A DNA stretch of 64,000 bases. Source: Sinonovacula constricta. Lineage: Eukaryota; Mollusca; Bivalvia; Cardiida; Solecurtidae. The position numbers and the translations under genes are program-made. Positions 24,305 through 35,278 of the stretch are shown here, piece after piece (the first letter of the stretch is position 1; each line of letters starts with the position of its first letter). The stretch covers positions 23,277,954 to 23,341,953 of the forward strand of contig CM017556.1 of assembly GCA_007844125.1 (NCBI GenBank), written 5' to 3'. The notes under the pieces were generated by a model. The model searched no databases. It worked only from the letters and a program-made list of their open reading frames with translations, and had not been told where the DNA came from.

Positions 24305-24391
24305 CTGCTTTTCGGGTTATGGATTGCAAAGAATAGACAATTACAACATACTTATACAAAGAAATAGTCTACAGATCTAAACTAAACTTAA

Positions 24392-24396
<5 letters not shown>

Positions 24397-24464
<68 letters not shown>
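24397..24464. repeat. Microsatellite (CT)n
   Basis: About 34 uninterrupted CT dinucleotides, just upstream (in minus-strand terms) of the transmembrane exon and within its intron. Confidence 0.97.
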
Positions 24465-24467
<3 letters not shown>

Positions 24468-25376
24468 AAAAGTAAGACGTAATGTAAATGTAGGATTATG
24501 ACACGATTTTTCCCGACCCCCATGACACCTATTAAGGTCTAAACACAGTTTACCTTAGTGATACTGTAGAGTTCAGCTAATTGTCCAAATCATCGATATT
24601 ATCTGCATGATGCATAAATCGGTAATGCAATAATTAGTTGATTTCAAACAATCTACACATTCATTAACTTTTTATACATCATTGTGATAGTATTATGACG
24701 TCTGGTTTAAATATCTCTGTTCTATATGATGTATCCAGTAAATTTAATCAATCAGGATCCTTCAAATAAGTTTGTAACATAGATATAGCCGACAATACAC
24801 GCAATATGTGTAGCTTTTGTTTTATATTGGCATATTAAAAAGATAATTATATTGGTGACTCATCAGTTCTATTTTCCAGTTAAGTTTGTGGCAAAAGGAC
24901 TGCACATAAAAATCAAACTATCATGAATCCATCTCACCTTGAAGAAGTTATATTTCTCTGGAACGACAGAAACAATTTCTTCGTAGATGTGGACCGTATG
25001 GTATTCTGTGAAGAAAAGAACACGAATATGCTGGTTTCTATGAAGAAAAGACATGTTATACCAACTAGTATGTATTTTTACAATACTATTCATATGACTC
25101 TATTCGGCTTTCTTCTAAGGAACATCTCAGTGGAATCTCATGTAATGAAATGTCATTCGATTTTTTTAAATTGTTATCCCTACATGGTATGGCTAAAAGA
25201 ATAAACTTTATTATACAATTAAATATTTACTAATGAACACAACACTAGTCAGTTACATTATGTACCAAGACGTAATATATTGGTTTGGTGTTTATATCTA
25301 TAAACTCACCCCTATTATATCCACACATAAAACCACCCTCACGCTAATCGACTGACCATCATACTTTGAATCTTAC

Positions 25377-25484
25377 CAATGTCCCAGTAAAGATGTGCAC
25401 ATAATACAAAATGTACGATAAATGTACGACCTATACTCATGGTAGGCTCTACATACAGAGCAAATCTCATAACATGCAGAAATT
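25377..25484 (-). CDS. Candidate second half-domain FN3 exon
   Basis: A minus-strand 108-nt segment between the acceptor cctcttccgcag and the donor ACATTG|GTAAGA. In phase 1 (symmetric 1-1) it is fully open and contains MSIGRTFIVHFVLCAH, reminiscent of the F strand of an FN3 fold. It fits between the FN3 first-half exon at 27351-27538 (ends phase 1) and the transmembrane exon (starts phase 1). The FN3 resemblance is weak; the phase consistency is the main support. Confidence 0.35.
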
Positions 25485-26185
25485 CTGCGGAAGAGGCTTG
25501 TAGTATACATTTATGTTAACACCTATGGTTTTGTCCAATAAAAGGAAGTCTCAAAAGGTAGTCATGGTCAAATTCGTTCACTGGAATAATTAAGAACTAA
25601 TCACAAAGTGAAACACATGTTTAAAGCGACGAGCAAGAAGCGGCAAGATTAAGCTGCTTTCCGATCTCGTATAGACTCAGTTGCGGTAATGCTTTTCTTA
25701 AATGTGCCATCTCATCATCATCAAGTATCACATGATTAATTGTTCCAAACGCCTATTAGACCTCGTCCAATATCCCATTTATTTTATTTATCTTTTAGAC
25801 CAAGTCTGTTTGCTATGAACAACACTTACGATACCAGAAGGCAGCATTTGAATAAGTGTTTTAAATGTCACAACTGACGTCATTGTCCAGGACATAAAAT
25901 GACCAATATATGCATCTACACAGTCGCTATCGACCGAATTGTTAAGAGGTGGATGCATGTATGACTGCCAAACGAGTTAACCTATATGAACATGATACTT
26001 TGAAAAATGAGGGACAGCAGATGAAAGCCACAATCCGCATACTATAGCAAACGAAGTTATCAAACATTTCTTTTTAAGTTAAAAATACGAATCCTGCAAA
26101 AACCATTTATGCTGTAATCATACTTCACATCAGTAATTCAGATAATTAAGACTTCTTTGACATGATCGCTATAGAACTCTGTCGC

Positions 26186-26482
26186 TCATTGCTCAATACT
26201 TTTGAAAAGAAAGGCATTGAAAAGTTCAAAGTAATTTTTGTAGCATAAATAAAACAGCCCAAACGCGGCGAGTGTGGAAATAAACCCAACCAAAGCTTCG
26301 TCAATTACCGATTGAAGATATCGAAAACTTACAACATATAGGAAACTTTTCCCTAGTAGATTTTGTAACTCATTTTGCTGTGAATTCAAAGATTCAGAAT
26401 TCAGAAATTGCCATAGAGACAACACATGGCATATAAGTGATGTAAATATGAACATGTTGGCGAAATTAACCGAACCTGACAC
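26186..26482 (-). CDS. Unidentified open frame with two hydrophobic segments
   Basis: A 98-codon minus-strand frame from ATG 26482 to TGA. Residues about 10-27 (MFIFTSLICHVLSLWQF) look like a signal anchor, residues about 29-45 are polar (SESLNSQQNELQNLLGK), and residues about 65-82 (LVGFISTLAAFGLFYLCY) could cross a membrane. This length is unusual for chance in such AT-rich DNA. A GTAAGT lies in frame after FLYV, so the first part could instead be a signal-peptide exon. It lies within the intron between the two half-FN3 exons. No homology is recognised. Confidence 0.25.
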   Translation of the reverse strand: MSGSVNFANMFIFTSLICHVLSLWQFLNSESLNSQQNELQNLLGKSFLYVVSFRYLQSVIDEALVGFISTLAAFGLFYLCYKNYFELFNAFLFKSIEQ

Positions 26483-26539
26483 AAATTCTAAAGACTGTTT
26501 TGTTATTTCATTTTACAGATAAACTCCGTATACAGCGCA

Positions 26540-26632
26540 ATACCTACACTCACAGACACACACTCGCACAAGACACAGAAATACAAACAAACAAAAACAC
26601 AGACACACACACAGATACACACTCACACATAC
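26540..26632. repeat. Imperfect CA-rich simple repeat
   Basis: Interrupted cacacac/cagacac units. The overlapping short frames on both strands (T/H-rich, or C/V-rich) are translations of the repeat. Confidence 0.85.
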
Positions 26633-27350
26633 AACGTGTAACAGTCAGAACTGATAGCTTTTCAAAGTTGATCATGAAGCAAATATCCAGATGTACAGTG
26701 TTGACTTCACTTAATTCTGCCACATAAAACGTAAATCTAAAGGTCCGAGTTGATTTTAACAACATGTTTGCAGGGCGCATATTTGTCTGTTTAACACATT
26801 TCGACATTCAGCCTGCGGTCAAACAATCAAACAACCAAATAATCAAACGTGAATTCCACTTTAAATTCTCAAAATTTACTTAAATGAAATCTATGCGCCA
26901 TAGTTTAAGAGGAATACATGTAGGACATTTAGTCTACTGTTTGCTTTTACCACGAATATAAGACAGTAAAATAGAAGTTTCGGCGCCGTATGACCTGTAA
27001 AGTGTCGGTGTGCCGTTAAACCCAAATACAAAATAGAAGGTGAACAACTCACATCTATTGTCATGGCCATCATTTTTTAAAGGGCGACTAATTCTGAACT
27101 GGTATAGTGAATGTTTGTGTTTAGTAACAGCATGTTTCATGTTCGTAAATCTGTATAAGTAAAATAAGAGTACTTACAGATCGTATGTCTTCGTTAGAAA
27201 ACACAAAGTCGGATGTAAAAAAGGATGAACCATTTGAATATGTAAAATAAAATTTAAATATGAATCCGCTTCATGGTTGCCTACACAAGTATAATGAGCA
27301 TGTACATTCAAAGACTATCTTAGGAACATTGTTAAAGGGTGCAGCCAAAC

Positions 27351-27538
27351 CTAGAACTGTCTTGGCAGTTGACCCAGCCTGAGAATCAACAGTCAGTTTT
27401 ATGGTGAAACTCGTTGAACCGGGACTTGGGCCCGGAAGGTTCCATCTGATAACCATGCTTCTTTCTTGAATGTTAGCCACCTTCAAATCAGTGGGCATCT
27501 GCGGCTTTATAACATGAATATTGGCAACCATTTTCATT
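27351..27538 (-). CDS. FN3 first-half exon, intact
   Basis: The minus-strand exon follows the acceptor gtgtcttcagcttttgcag and enters in phase 2, matching the AACAG donor of the exon at 28166. It encodes an FN3 A-B-C strand pattern: PQMPTDLKVANIQERSMVIRW with the core tryptophan, then NLPGPSPGSTSFTIKL and TVDSQAG. The likely donor is TTCTAG|GTTTGG (phase 1), though the frame stays open to about 27271. No lesion is seen. Such modules are found in cell-surface receptors and adhesion proteins, and the nearby transmembrane exon supports that. Confidence 0.6.
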
Positions 27539-28165
27539 CTGCAAAAGCTGAAGACACTGCAAATGATATGGATGCTAGAAATATATCTGGTACCTTCTAA
27601 ACTTTGTGATACACATACTTTTGACAATGACATATATTTATAGTCATTTGCAATACCCTTGTTCATACACATATATTTCAGGTCAAAATAGATATGGCAT
27701 TACTTTAGCGTCACCAAATGCCTTATTTTGAGGACATTTAAGGAAAAGTATTTTTAGAAATAGTAAATTGTGAAGAATTAAACGTGGAATTGAAATAATA
27801 TAACATTAACCTATGACTAAACACATCCAATACTCTAACTGCATTCCATCCAATGGAAGAAAAATATGAGCATTGTTTTTACACAGACCTGTTCGTATGC
27901 TGTTCTTTTTAAATAAACACGTATGTAAATTCGCTGTTTAAAAATCAACAATTGCCCAAGTTTGAAGCTATACACACTGTTTGCAATATTCTGAATTACT
28001 AATATTATATTGTTGTATATAATCCAGTTAATGACGGGAATGCTCTCTATTACTATAAATTTACATGGAACTAAACATATCACATTAAACAAAAACGTAA
28101 TGTGTATAAATTGTAGGCATAATAAATATTAAGATAAGACCAATTATTTACTTTCTTCTTCTGAC

Positions 28166-28347
28166 CTGTTTACACACGTTGCTAAGTCGCCATGCCCATT
28201 TGAATTCATCGCTGAGACATACACAGCCTACTCTATATCTGTCAGAAGACCAACAACAGTGTATACTTGTCTCTGAGATAGGTGTTGTTTCGTCATGTAA
28301 GTGTCTTCATTTGAAGCATTATAAACACAGAGAACGCTGGTAGAAAT
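28166..28347 (-). pseudogene. FN3 second-half exon with premature stop
   Basis: Minus-strand reading from the acceptor gttcgtgtggcag gives VYNASNEDTYMTKQ, then QVYTVVGLLTDIE, TAG, AVYVSAMNSNGHGD, a clear FN3 E-F-G pattern. The stop (28228-28230) stands where FN3 domains normally have the F-strand tyrosine (TAC or TAT), so one base change explains it. The exon ends AACAG|GTCAGA in phase 2, which fits the next exon at 27538. Without tools, an assembly error cannot be excluded. Confidence 0.6.
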
Positions 28348-28636
28348 CTGCCACACGAACAATAACATAAAATATATTTTTGTTCGATGTATCATCCAAC
28401 ATATGGTGTTTGGGTGGAACTAAAATTGGCCATTTTCTACAGGAAAACAATAACACAATTATCATTGTAAAGTATTCGAACAGAGACAATTGAATATTTT
28501 TTACCTGTATGCATGAGCACTTAAAAAACTACATTATTGCTTTAAAATTTATTAAATGAACTTATGTCACCCTTTCACAAAATAGATTATATCATTATAA
28601 CAATAATTGTTCAAGTATTACAAAGAATTGTCACAC

Positions 28637-28769
28637 CTTTCTCCAAAGCAGTCTTAGCATTTGAGCAGCGAGATTTTTTCACTATGGTCCTCTCTGAATA
28701 TTCCAAAAGATATATTCATCGTGCTGCTTGAAACTCCCGCTATATTTAAGTTAGAAGGTTCACCAGACC
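28637..28769 (-). pseudogene. FN3 first-half exon, damaged
   Basis: After the acceptor agatcttctccag (phase 1) the minus strand reads GSGEPSNLNIAGVSSSTMNI and then SFGIFREDHSEK, an FN3 A-B pattern with phenylalanine in place of the core tryptophan. A TAA (28654-28656) precedes the plausible donor GAGAAAG|GTGTGA. The second half of this domain would be the exon at 28166-28347. Confidence 0.5.
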
Positions 28770-29393
28770 CTGGAGAAGATCTATTTAGTGTTATTAAATG
28801 GCAAAACAAAGAATAGGTAAAATTATTTATCTTTGGAAAACAGGAAGGGTAACAAACAAGTGATTTAAAGGCGATATCCCTATTATTCATTACCTTCTTC
28901 TTGCTTTAATGTGTTTTAATGTAATGACACTGAAATTATATAAAAACCCAAAAGCACTGGCTCAGGCAAGATTTATTCTGTTAAAGTTGCCAGTTCCGCT
29001 CATCAATTATGCTCTCCAAAATTAACGGAATTTTGGCCCTATGTGCTTGCACATCCATATATAAATGTTTGGTAACCGAAAGCCTGGTTTAAATGCAAGG
29101 AAAATGAACGCTGAAACAAGAACGAATAAAGCAGCAGCGCAAGTGTGTTTTGCAGTTAACAATATCTACAGTAGAAGAGTTGTATGCTCGTTTTCTGTCT
29201 TGATTTGGAATAAGACGTTACAGTCTGTGATGGAAAAGAACATTATATTACGTTTGATTCACAACATAAACATTTTTTTTTCATTTTAAAATTCACTTGA
29301 AATACAGTTTAAACCAGCTTATTGAGAATATTTATGCAAAACAAAAACTTGCTTTTCATTACAACGGATAATATCAAAAAAGCTTTACTGTAC

Positions 29394-29569
29394 CTTGCCT
29401 AAGCTCTGTTCCTGAGTATGATGTTGTAATGTCGCTAGCACTGTAAATGCCCACTGAATTTAACGGATGTGTTTGATCATACACTTCTATGTGGTACTGA
29501 CTGAACTAGGTCCCCATTTGGATATGTAGGTGAGCACTTCAATGGAATAGAGTTTGAGTCTCCATTGCT
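29394..29569 (-). pseudogene. FN3 exon with a 4-bp tandem duplication frameshift
   Basis: The minus strand reads SNGDSNSIPLKCSPTYPNGD LVQ in one frame, then YHIEVYDQTHPLNSVGIYSA in another, ending at the donor AGGCAAG|GTACAG in phase 1. The frame changes at a TCAGTCAG tandem (29497-29504); removing one TCAG gives the FN3-like PNGDLVQYHIEVYD. The start is approximate. This is strong evidence of a decayed exon. Confidence 0.55.
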
Positions 29570-30488
29570 CTTAATAATGCCATAGAATAATAGTCAAAAG
29601 GTTGAGCAGGAAAATATACGTATCTCACATAAATAATCTTACATTGATATTTTTTATTTATTATTGAAATCCAATGTATTTTTTATTCCTGCGGAACGTG
29701 TCTGTGGAAACAAACTGACAAATAATGTTCAAAACTATATTTGTGGTGTTTATTTCTTTTTAACCATTTTTAAGTTCTGAAGCACATTGCATTGCAACAT
29801 GCAAAAACTCATACAAAGGTCAAAGAAGACCAAATAATCTATCTTTTGGTATTTGTGTATTTATCCAATGGTATTGTTTCATGTCTTATTTGTTTTAACT
29901 AAAATTAATTCAAGATTGGTTCTGTACTAAGGTTTTCCTATTTTACGTATGGCATGTCGAAAACAACCATGGTATTTTCGAATCGGTTTAAAAAAAAATA
30001 AATACAACTTACATTTGTTCCATGTTTATTACAGGCAATCTAAGTATAGTAATTCTTCATAATAGATTCAAAGCATATTAAAGTAAATGAATGGAATTCC
30101 CACTTGGATAAAGTTTATCTATTGTTTGTTTCTACATCTTTTTCAGGGTGAATCTTAGTTTGCAACTTTGTAATGCTGTTAATTGATCTATGAAATTATT
30201 GTATACATTTTACGTATTTCTATTATACTTGCAAAATAAACAATGGCCAAAAGGTAAGGCCTGTCAAAACTGTTAAATTTTTTAATGAAAATAACCGTAC
30301 AACAGAACTTTCTTTTTCTATTTAAAGTAGGCTTTCAGGGATTTCTATTGAATTTAAATGTAAAATCTCGTATACTTGACACGCATAACATTAAACTAAC
30401 GTAAACACTTGCTGGCTCGGTACTTGTGAAGTACATGTAGTATTTGCTTAAATGATTGGTAATGTATAACACTAAGACATACTTTTAC

Positions 30489-30796
30489 CTTGGACAATTG
30501 TCTTTATCTGCTCTCGGTAAGTCTCACTAACAAGATAGACTTGAAAGTTATTCACAGCGTTAAAGTTTTGACTTCTGGTAGCTATGGTAACATTGTATGG
30601 TCTTCCGCTAAGAATATTTTGTTAAATAACGGTCCAAGTGGTGAAATGTAGACGACTTTGTTCTGCAATTACAACTGGTCCGTCAATTAACTTGATGTCA
30701 TACCCACTGGTATAAGACCGTTCGTCCATCCAATTACTACATGTCTGTTCGATGCATCGATATCATAAATATTTAGTCGACCGGACGCGATAGGCT
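30489..30796 (-). pseudogene. Complete FN3 domain exon with frameshift and stop
   Basis: A 308-nt exon between the acceptor catctccacttgtag (phase 1) and the donor CAAG|GTAAAA (phase 1), the right size for one whole FN3 domain. Parts read are EPIASGRLNIYDIDASNRHV, VIGWTNG, then after a frame change near 30700-30712 GYDIKLIDGPVVIAEQSRL, HFTTWTVI, TAA (30622-30624), QNILSGRPYNVTIATRS and a G-strand region ending TYREQIKTIVQ. Both lesions lie inside conserved structure. Confidence 0.65.
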
Positions 30797-31469
30797 CTAC
30801 AAGTGGAGATGTTATATTTGATAATCATTATATTAATTAACTGTAATTAACTGAAAAATGGAAAAATAATCGATTGCAAACGATTGTATGTGATATGGCC
30901 GCCAGATGTTAATGGTATATTATGTACAAAATGTAGGTAGTTTTATACCTTGTATGGATATAGATTTTAAATGGTCTGGCTATGAGTTGTAAGTTGCATT
31001 GTTGCATATTGCAAATGGTATGACAACATATTGTAAATAGTATATCAACTCATACAACAATACAATTGTAAATAGATAGATGGACCGCGCAATAGAAAGA
31101 TGTTACATAAAAAGATATGTGTGACCATAAAGTGTCTTTTTAAAAGTTTAAAAATAAGAACATATATTAAAACTTAAAAAGGAAAAAGGTATTGACATGC
31201 CAGTCAATTGTAAAAGTAAAGAAAGAAAATAAAAAGTAGAAATATGTGACGGTTTTTTGTATTAAATAGACTTAACCCATCAGTAACAACGCAGTTTTTC
31301 GAAACTAGATTAATATTATGTTTTACTATTTTGTTTTCAATAATAATGTTAACATCTGGCAATATATGTAGCATAAGTACCAAACTTTGATTTAAGTTCT
31401 AAACTGCTCCCATAAAATGTGAATATGTGTATGCATACGTGAAGCTTGGTAAGATGTGACCGAAGTTTC

Positions 31470-31690
31470 CCTGAAAATGCCTGGCGGCTTCACTATGTAC
31501 CCAAGTCGGCCCATATTTCCGAATGACCGTTCCAAGGCGGTAACTGTCGGTTTTGCTATTTTAGAATCATAAAAAAACTGTTCTTACTTTTCACTTGGCT
31601 TGCACGTGAAATACCTTTTTTTCCTGTGGCTTTTCAGAGTTTGATATATGTTGCAATTCTCATAGGACTTTGTCATATAGTCTTATTGTT
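31470..31690 (-). repeat. Interspersed repeat family 'B', inverted copy
   Basis: In reverse complement it contains 'gcaacatatatcaaactctg', 'gcaagccaagtgaaaagt', 'aagaacag', 'ccgacagttaccgccttgg' and 'aacggtcattcgg', in the order of the other copies. It abuts or overlaps the end of the most upstream FN3 exon. Confidence 0.7.
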
Positions 31691-31706
31691 GTTTCTACTG
31701 ATTTTT

Positions 31707-31930
31707 TCAGATTCTGTAGGATCTTTCTTGGCCTAATTGCAACAGCGTGTACGACACCTTTGTCGGACTGCTCAATGTTGCGGTATATGTCGCATCAGTA
31801 CCAAGTCTCGATGTCCAAGTAACCACTAGGGTATCGATGCGAGATTAGGCAACAGGAAGATTCCGGTTGACTGTGATGGTGTAATGCGTAGTATTGCTGA
31901 AGGTGATGCCTGTCACTTGCAGGCTAAGCA
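31707..31930 (-). pseudogene. Most upstream FN3 exon seen, with in-frame stop
   Basis: After the strong acceptor tcgttgttgtcttcag (phase 1) the minus strand reads LSLQVTGITFSNTTHYTITV, NRNLPVA, TAA (31845-31847), SRIDTLVVTWTSRLGTDATY and VSYTLLQLGQERSYRI before TGA at 31707-31709. The TWTS, LLQLGQERSYRI pattern fits FN3 B and E-F strands. I could not find exons further upstream with confidence. Confidence 0.5.
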
Positions 31931-32264
31931 CTGAAGACAACAACGATTGATACACACATCAGATACACAACAGTAATATAAGTGTGTAATTTTACTATAA
32001 GCCCTCACCAGTTGTCAATCATCAAGCAGGCATCCTTGCAAAATATAATATATATTAAAAGACAATTGTAATGTGCACACATCAAATGTTTAATCAAGAT
32101 AATGGTCGCATTATTTTAAAAATTATTTTAAATTATTTAAAAACATGTCATAATTTTCTTTAAGTATCTTTCATAATGTACATATTTTAAATGTGTCGTT
32201 ATTGAAAGGAGTAATACAATAAATATAAATATAAAAATAAAATAATGTCCTCATAGTAAAATTT

Positions 32265-32545
32265 TGAAGAGGGAAGAGTATTATTTCTTTAAGAAGAACT
32301 TCACGAAACGGTTGATTGTAAACGAAATTAATTTGTTACATCAAGACTAAAATGCTCAGAGAAGAAGTGTAGATGGTTCTAGATGGACTTGAGGAACCAA
32401 AGTCCAATGTCTGTCAAAGTAAAATGCACGTTACAATCCTTATCGGATGTATTAAATGACAACATAGTGGACATGCATGGGGAGATTCTACGACCTCCAC
32501 ACTGCATAGATAAAATTGTTGTAATTATAGTTCATTATGCTGTGT
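32265..32545 (+). repeat. Fragment of repeat family 'B' (distal segment)
   Basis: Matches 19655-19955 in order: 'gaagagggaagagtattatt', 'aaacggttgattgtaaacg', 'gaaccaaagtccaatgt', 'ttaaatgacaacatagtgga' and 'ctccacactgcatag'. The 81-codon open frame starting at 32383 lies largely within it and is not conserved in the other copy, which has stops. Confidence 0.7.
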
Positions 32546-33730
32546 CAAATATAATAAGCCCAGCAAGTACTGACATGTTTTACGGGAAAATCTATGGAGT
32601 GTTTTTTAAGATTTTACATACATCGTGACTCAAATATATGTCTGTGTTTGTATGATGATATGGGTTGTTTCACCAAAGTAATAACATTAATGTTATTAAT
32701 TAGATTTTAATGGTGATACATATACATGATTCCGTGACAAACATAAAGTGTTTACCACAGTACTTACAATATGAGTTTTTTACCATTTCTAAGCGCATGT
32801 ACTTAAAAAAAACACATTTTGTTCATGACATATATAAGTTAATTACTCATCACCACCGAATATCTTTATTAAGTTTCTTGTTTGCATTTTTAGCCTTTAA
32901 TCTTTTAACACTTTTAAATGTTTCCACCAGATTGATTGTAAACGCATCCATATTATAGTATTGGTGTATACAAACACGTATCGTTCATTATCTTGAATCA
33001 CATTACATTAATTTGAAAGCAGGAAATGTAAATAGATATGAATAATCCGCTTATAATTAGGGTATGAACAATACACTTCACTACAGATGAAGAAAAATGG
33101 TTGTCCTGCTATATGTGTCGATATATCTTTGGTCATTAATTCATCGTTATTTAAGTATTGGTTGCGGGATAGCGTAACTAACTCGAAGTTAAATCAGAGT
33201 TAAACAATAACCAAACGTACAACAGATCATTCAAACATTTTTTCCCCAAGACAACCTTGTAAAGTACTTAAGTTAACATATTTTTCAGATTTTTAACTTT
33301 ATTTTGAGTATAATTTCATTTGTCTTTTGTGTGAATAAACAGTGTGCGTGTTGTTTGCTAAAGTAATTGTTGAATGAAAAACAACTTACCAAACTGAGAG
33401 AGGAAGGTAACATGCCATAGGTTTGATCTGCCATTTTTAACAAACTTGAGACGTACTTAGGTTTACATATAAACAGGTCAGCATTGATAACGATCGACAC
33501 ATAGATTGTTAATGATACATAATGTACATGTATAATATGTAAGGCTATCTAATGTGTTACTAAGATTAAAGTCATAGGACAATTCGAAGGTATATGGATA
33601 AATTAGGTTAAACACAATTAACACATCAGAACAGGGATAAAGGCTTTTATGTTACTACCATATAAGTATGTTTAGGTTGTATTTACGAGCATCTTTAACC
33701 ACTAAGAATGGAAATAGAGTACTATATAGA

Positions 33731-33871
33731 GAATACCAGGTTAGTATTGATATAGACAAATGTTATCATGCGAGGCTAAGAAAATCAGAATGCACGAGGC
33801 CTGCCGAGTGCTTTCTGATTTTCGGGCCGAGCATGATAACATTTATCTTTATCAACACTAACCTGGTATTC
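33731..33871. repeat. Hairpin (long inverted repeat) of the palindromic element, copy A
   Basis: Arms of about 60 bp (gaataccagg... at 33731 and ...cctggtattc ending 33871) share 'tgttatcatgc' and 'gcatgataaca' cores, and the loop has its own small stem (gcac/gtgc). A second version lies at 50893-51010 in the opposite orientation. Both are followed on the same side by 'tttttatcccaccatc'. Confidence 0.85.
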
Positions 33872-34199
33872 TTTTTATCCCACCATCAACAGCTTTTCAA
33901 TGGGAAGCATTTAAATTTACCGCTACTTACATGATCTGACATTCCAATGCAATACACGAAATTCATGCGCGAGCAATAGAGTAATTCGGCTATAAGAAAT
34001 AGTTCTATTTTGCAATAAAGAATAAGACAATAAACATGTTATTTCTTTTTTTTTTTGCGCTATACATAATGTTGTAATTTTATTGATTACGATAACTAAA
34101 AATTATGGTTAGAAAAAAGAACAACAAAAATCACACTCTCGTCTAAAATTATACATGTAGTGTGTAATGTCAAGGCCGTACGTAACATTTAAGTTGCTA

Positions 34200-34726
34200 C
34201 GCACTTGGCATTAAGAAACGCGAATTATATTCGAGCTTTGTGTGTGTTTGTGGATGTAACAAACAGTAGCTCATGGATTTTAATTGTTGATGACATTGAA
34301 ATTATAAACATTGAATATAGCGCTTTAAAAGTTCGAAGAAAGTTGTGTTTTGGACAGGGTGACTTGCGAAATTTGGAGAAGTGTTGTGATTGAAGGTGCT
34401 GGGTTGGTGTTCATGTTTACGTCTAGAAACTGTGATTTTTAGCACATTTGTCCAGATCTGTGCAGTCAGCTGTATTTGGTTCGACTAAAGATCGAGCTCT
34501 ATCTAAACCATGTTAATGTTCATCATGTAGATCTAACGACATTTGATCATCAGGGTATGTCCTAAGATTAAGCAGATGATGCAACCTGAGACAGTCACCA
34601 CAGATTCAAGATCGATTTCCTTCTAAAAATGTTCGGATTAAAGCCAGATTTTGCCTCGAAATCCTCGTAGCTCATCTCTTTTACACTGCTTAGGTTTTTA
34701 CGCGATTCTTCATCACATTCTTTCAA
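34200..34726 (-). pseudogene. Coding remnant of the palindrome-bearing element, copy A
   Basis: The minus strand is open at 34720-34595 (ECDEESRKNLSSVKEMSYED, then FEAKSGFNPNIFRRKS) before TGA. After a frame change it aligns with the open frame of copy B (SLVEPNTAD, TDLDKC) and then breaks again. The acidic, serine-rich sequence looks truly coding. No transposase motif is recognised. Confidence 0.45.
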
Positions 34727-34966
34727 TTCACACTAAATAACATCAAAACAACGGTGACTCGCATGATCTGACATTTCGACAGTTGTTTTTATTTTTGCAG
34801 ACTACAAATTCGTACTTTTATTGATTTTATTACTATTAACTAAACAATTTTAATCATGTTCCTGTAATACATGTTGTTTCATTTTTCTGACTGTTTTTTT
34901 TCAAATTTTCTATATCATTATTTCAATTGTTAAATAAAACTTCGGAATGTCGCGATCAACTGTCCG

Positions 34967-35045
34967 GTTAGCTCAGTCGGTTAAGACGCTGCTACTTAAG
35001 TTTTAAATCCTGCAAGACAGTGATCGAAACCGCTCTCATCCTTTT
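34967..35045 (+). mobile_element. tRNA-like SINE head or tRNA pseudogene
   Basis: Begins gtccggttagctcagtcgg, a perfect internal A box, followed by a spacer and a weak B box (gtgatcgaaacc). The spacing between boxes (about 45 bases) is near that of a tRNA, but the acceptor stem and T-arm do not pair well, so a functional tRNA is unlikely. Confidence 0.55.
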
Positions 35046-35278
35046 TTAATAACCTCATTTGCTCTATTAAACCAATCTCTATATTATGGACATTTTTGGG
35101 GTGACCACAATCATAATTACGGGATAAGTGAGCTTCGTTCTCGTAAACATTCCTGTTTGTTTCGTAAAAAAACTAGTCCGGCTTAGAGCAGGTGCGCGAA
35201 TATCGGTTTATAGAGCTCATCTTTATCACACGGGTTATATCAACTGATATTTACAGAGATGGTGGGATAAAAAGCATT

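Larger units (their letters stand above)
24166..31930 (-). pseudogene. Partly decayed FN3-repeat receptor-like locus
   Basis: Minus-strand order: four damaged FN3 exons or exon pairs (31930 to 28166), an intact FN3 half exon (27351-27538), a tentative second half (25377-25484) and an intact transmembrane exon (24166-24304). Most module boundaries are phase 1, which is normal for FN3 exons. I see at least three in-frame stops and two frameshifts upstream and none downstream. Either the whole gene is dead, or a shortened gene survives at its 3' end. The FN3 plus single-span layout resembles receptor phosphatases and adhesion receptors, but no cytoplasmic domain was found. Confidence 0.5.
33722..35278 (-). 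mobile_element. Palindrome-bearing DNA element, copy A
   Basis: Contains the hairpin and a 17-bp inverted pair, ctttttatcccaccatc (33871-33887) and its complement (35262-35278), with the hairpin outside the left one. Sequence from about 33722 to 34590 is shared, inverted, with 50150-51018. The minus strand holds remnants of a coding region. A tRNA-like segment sits inside at about 34967-35045. The class is unknown; the inverted pair may be the termini, or the hairpin may be part of the end. Confidence 0.55.

Noticed and set aside
24938..25005. 68-nt minus-strand exon-like segment with strong acceptor and donor (contains YHTVHIYEE)
   Set aside because: It lies between phase-1 FN3 and transmembrane exons, and its length is not a multiple of three, so it would break the frame. 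It may be an alternative or decoy exon.
33668..33934. 88-codon plus-strand open frame
   Set aside because: It crosses the hairpin of the palindromic element and is not kept in copy B.
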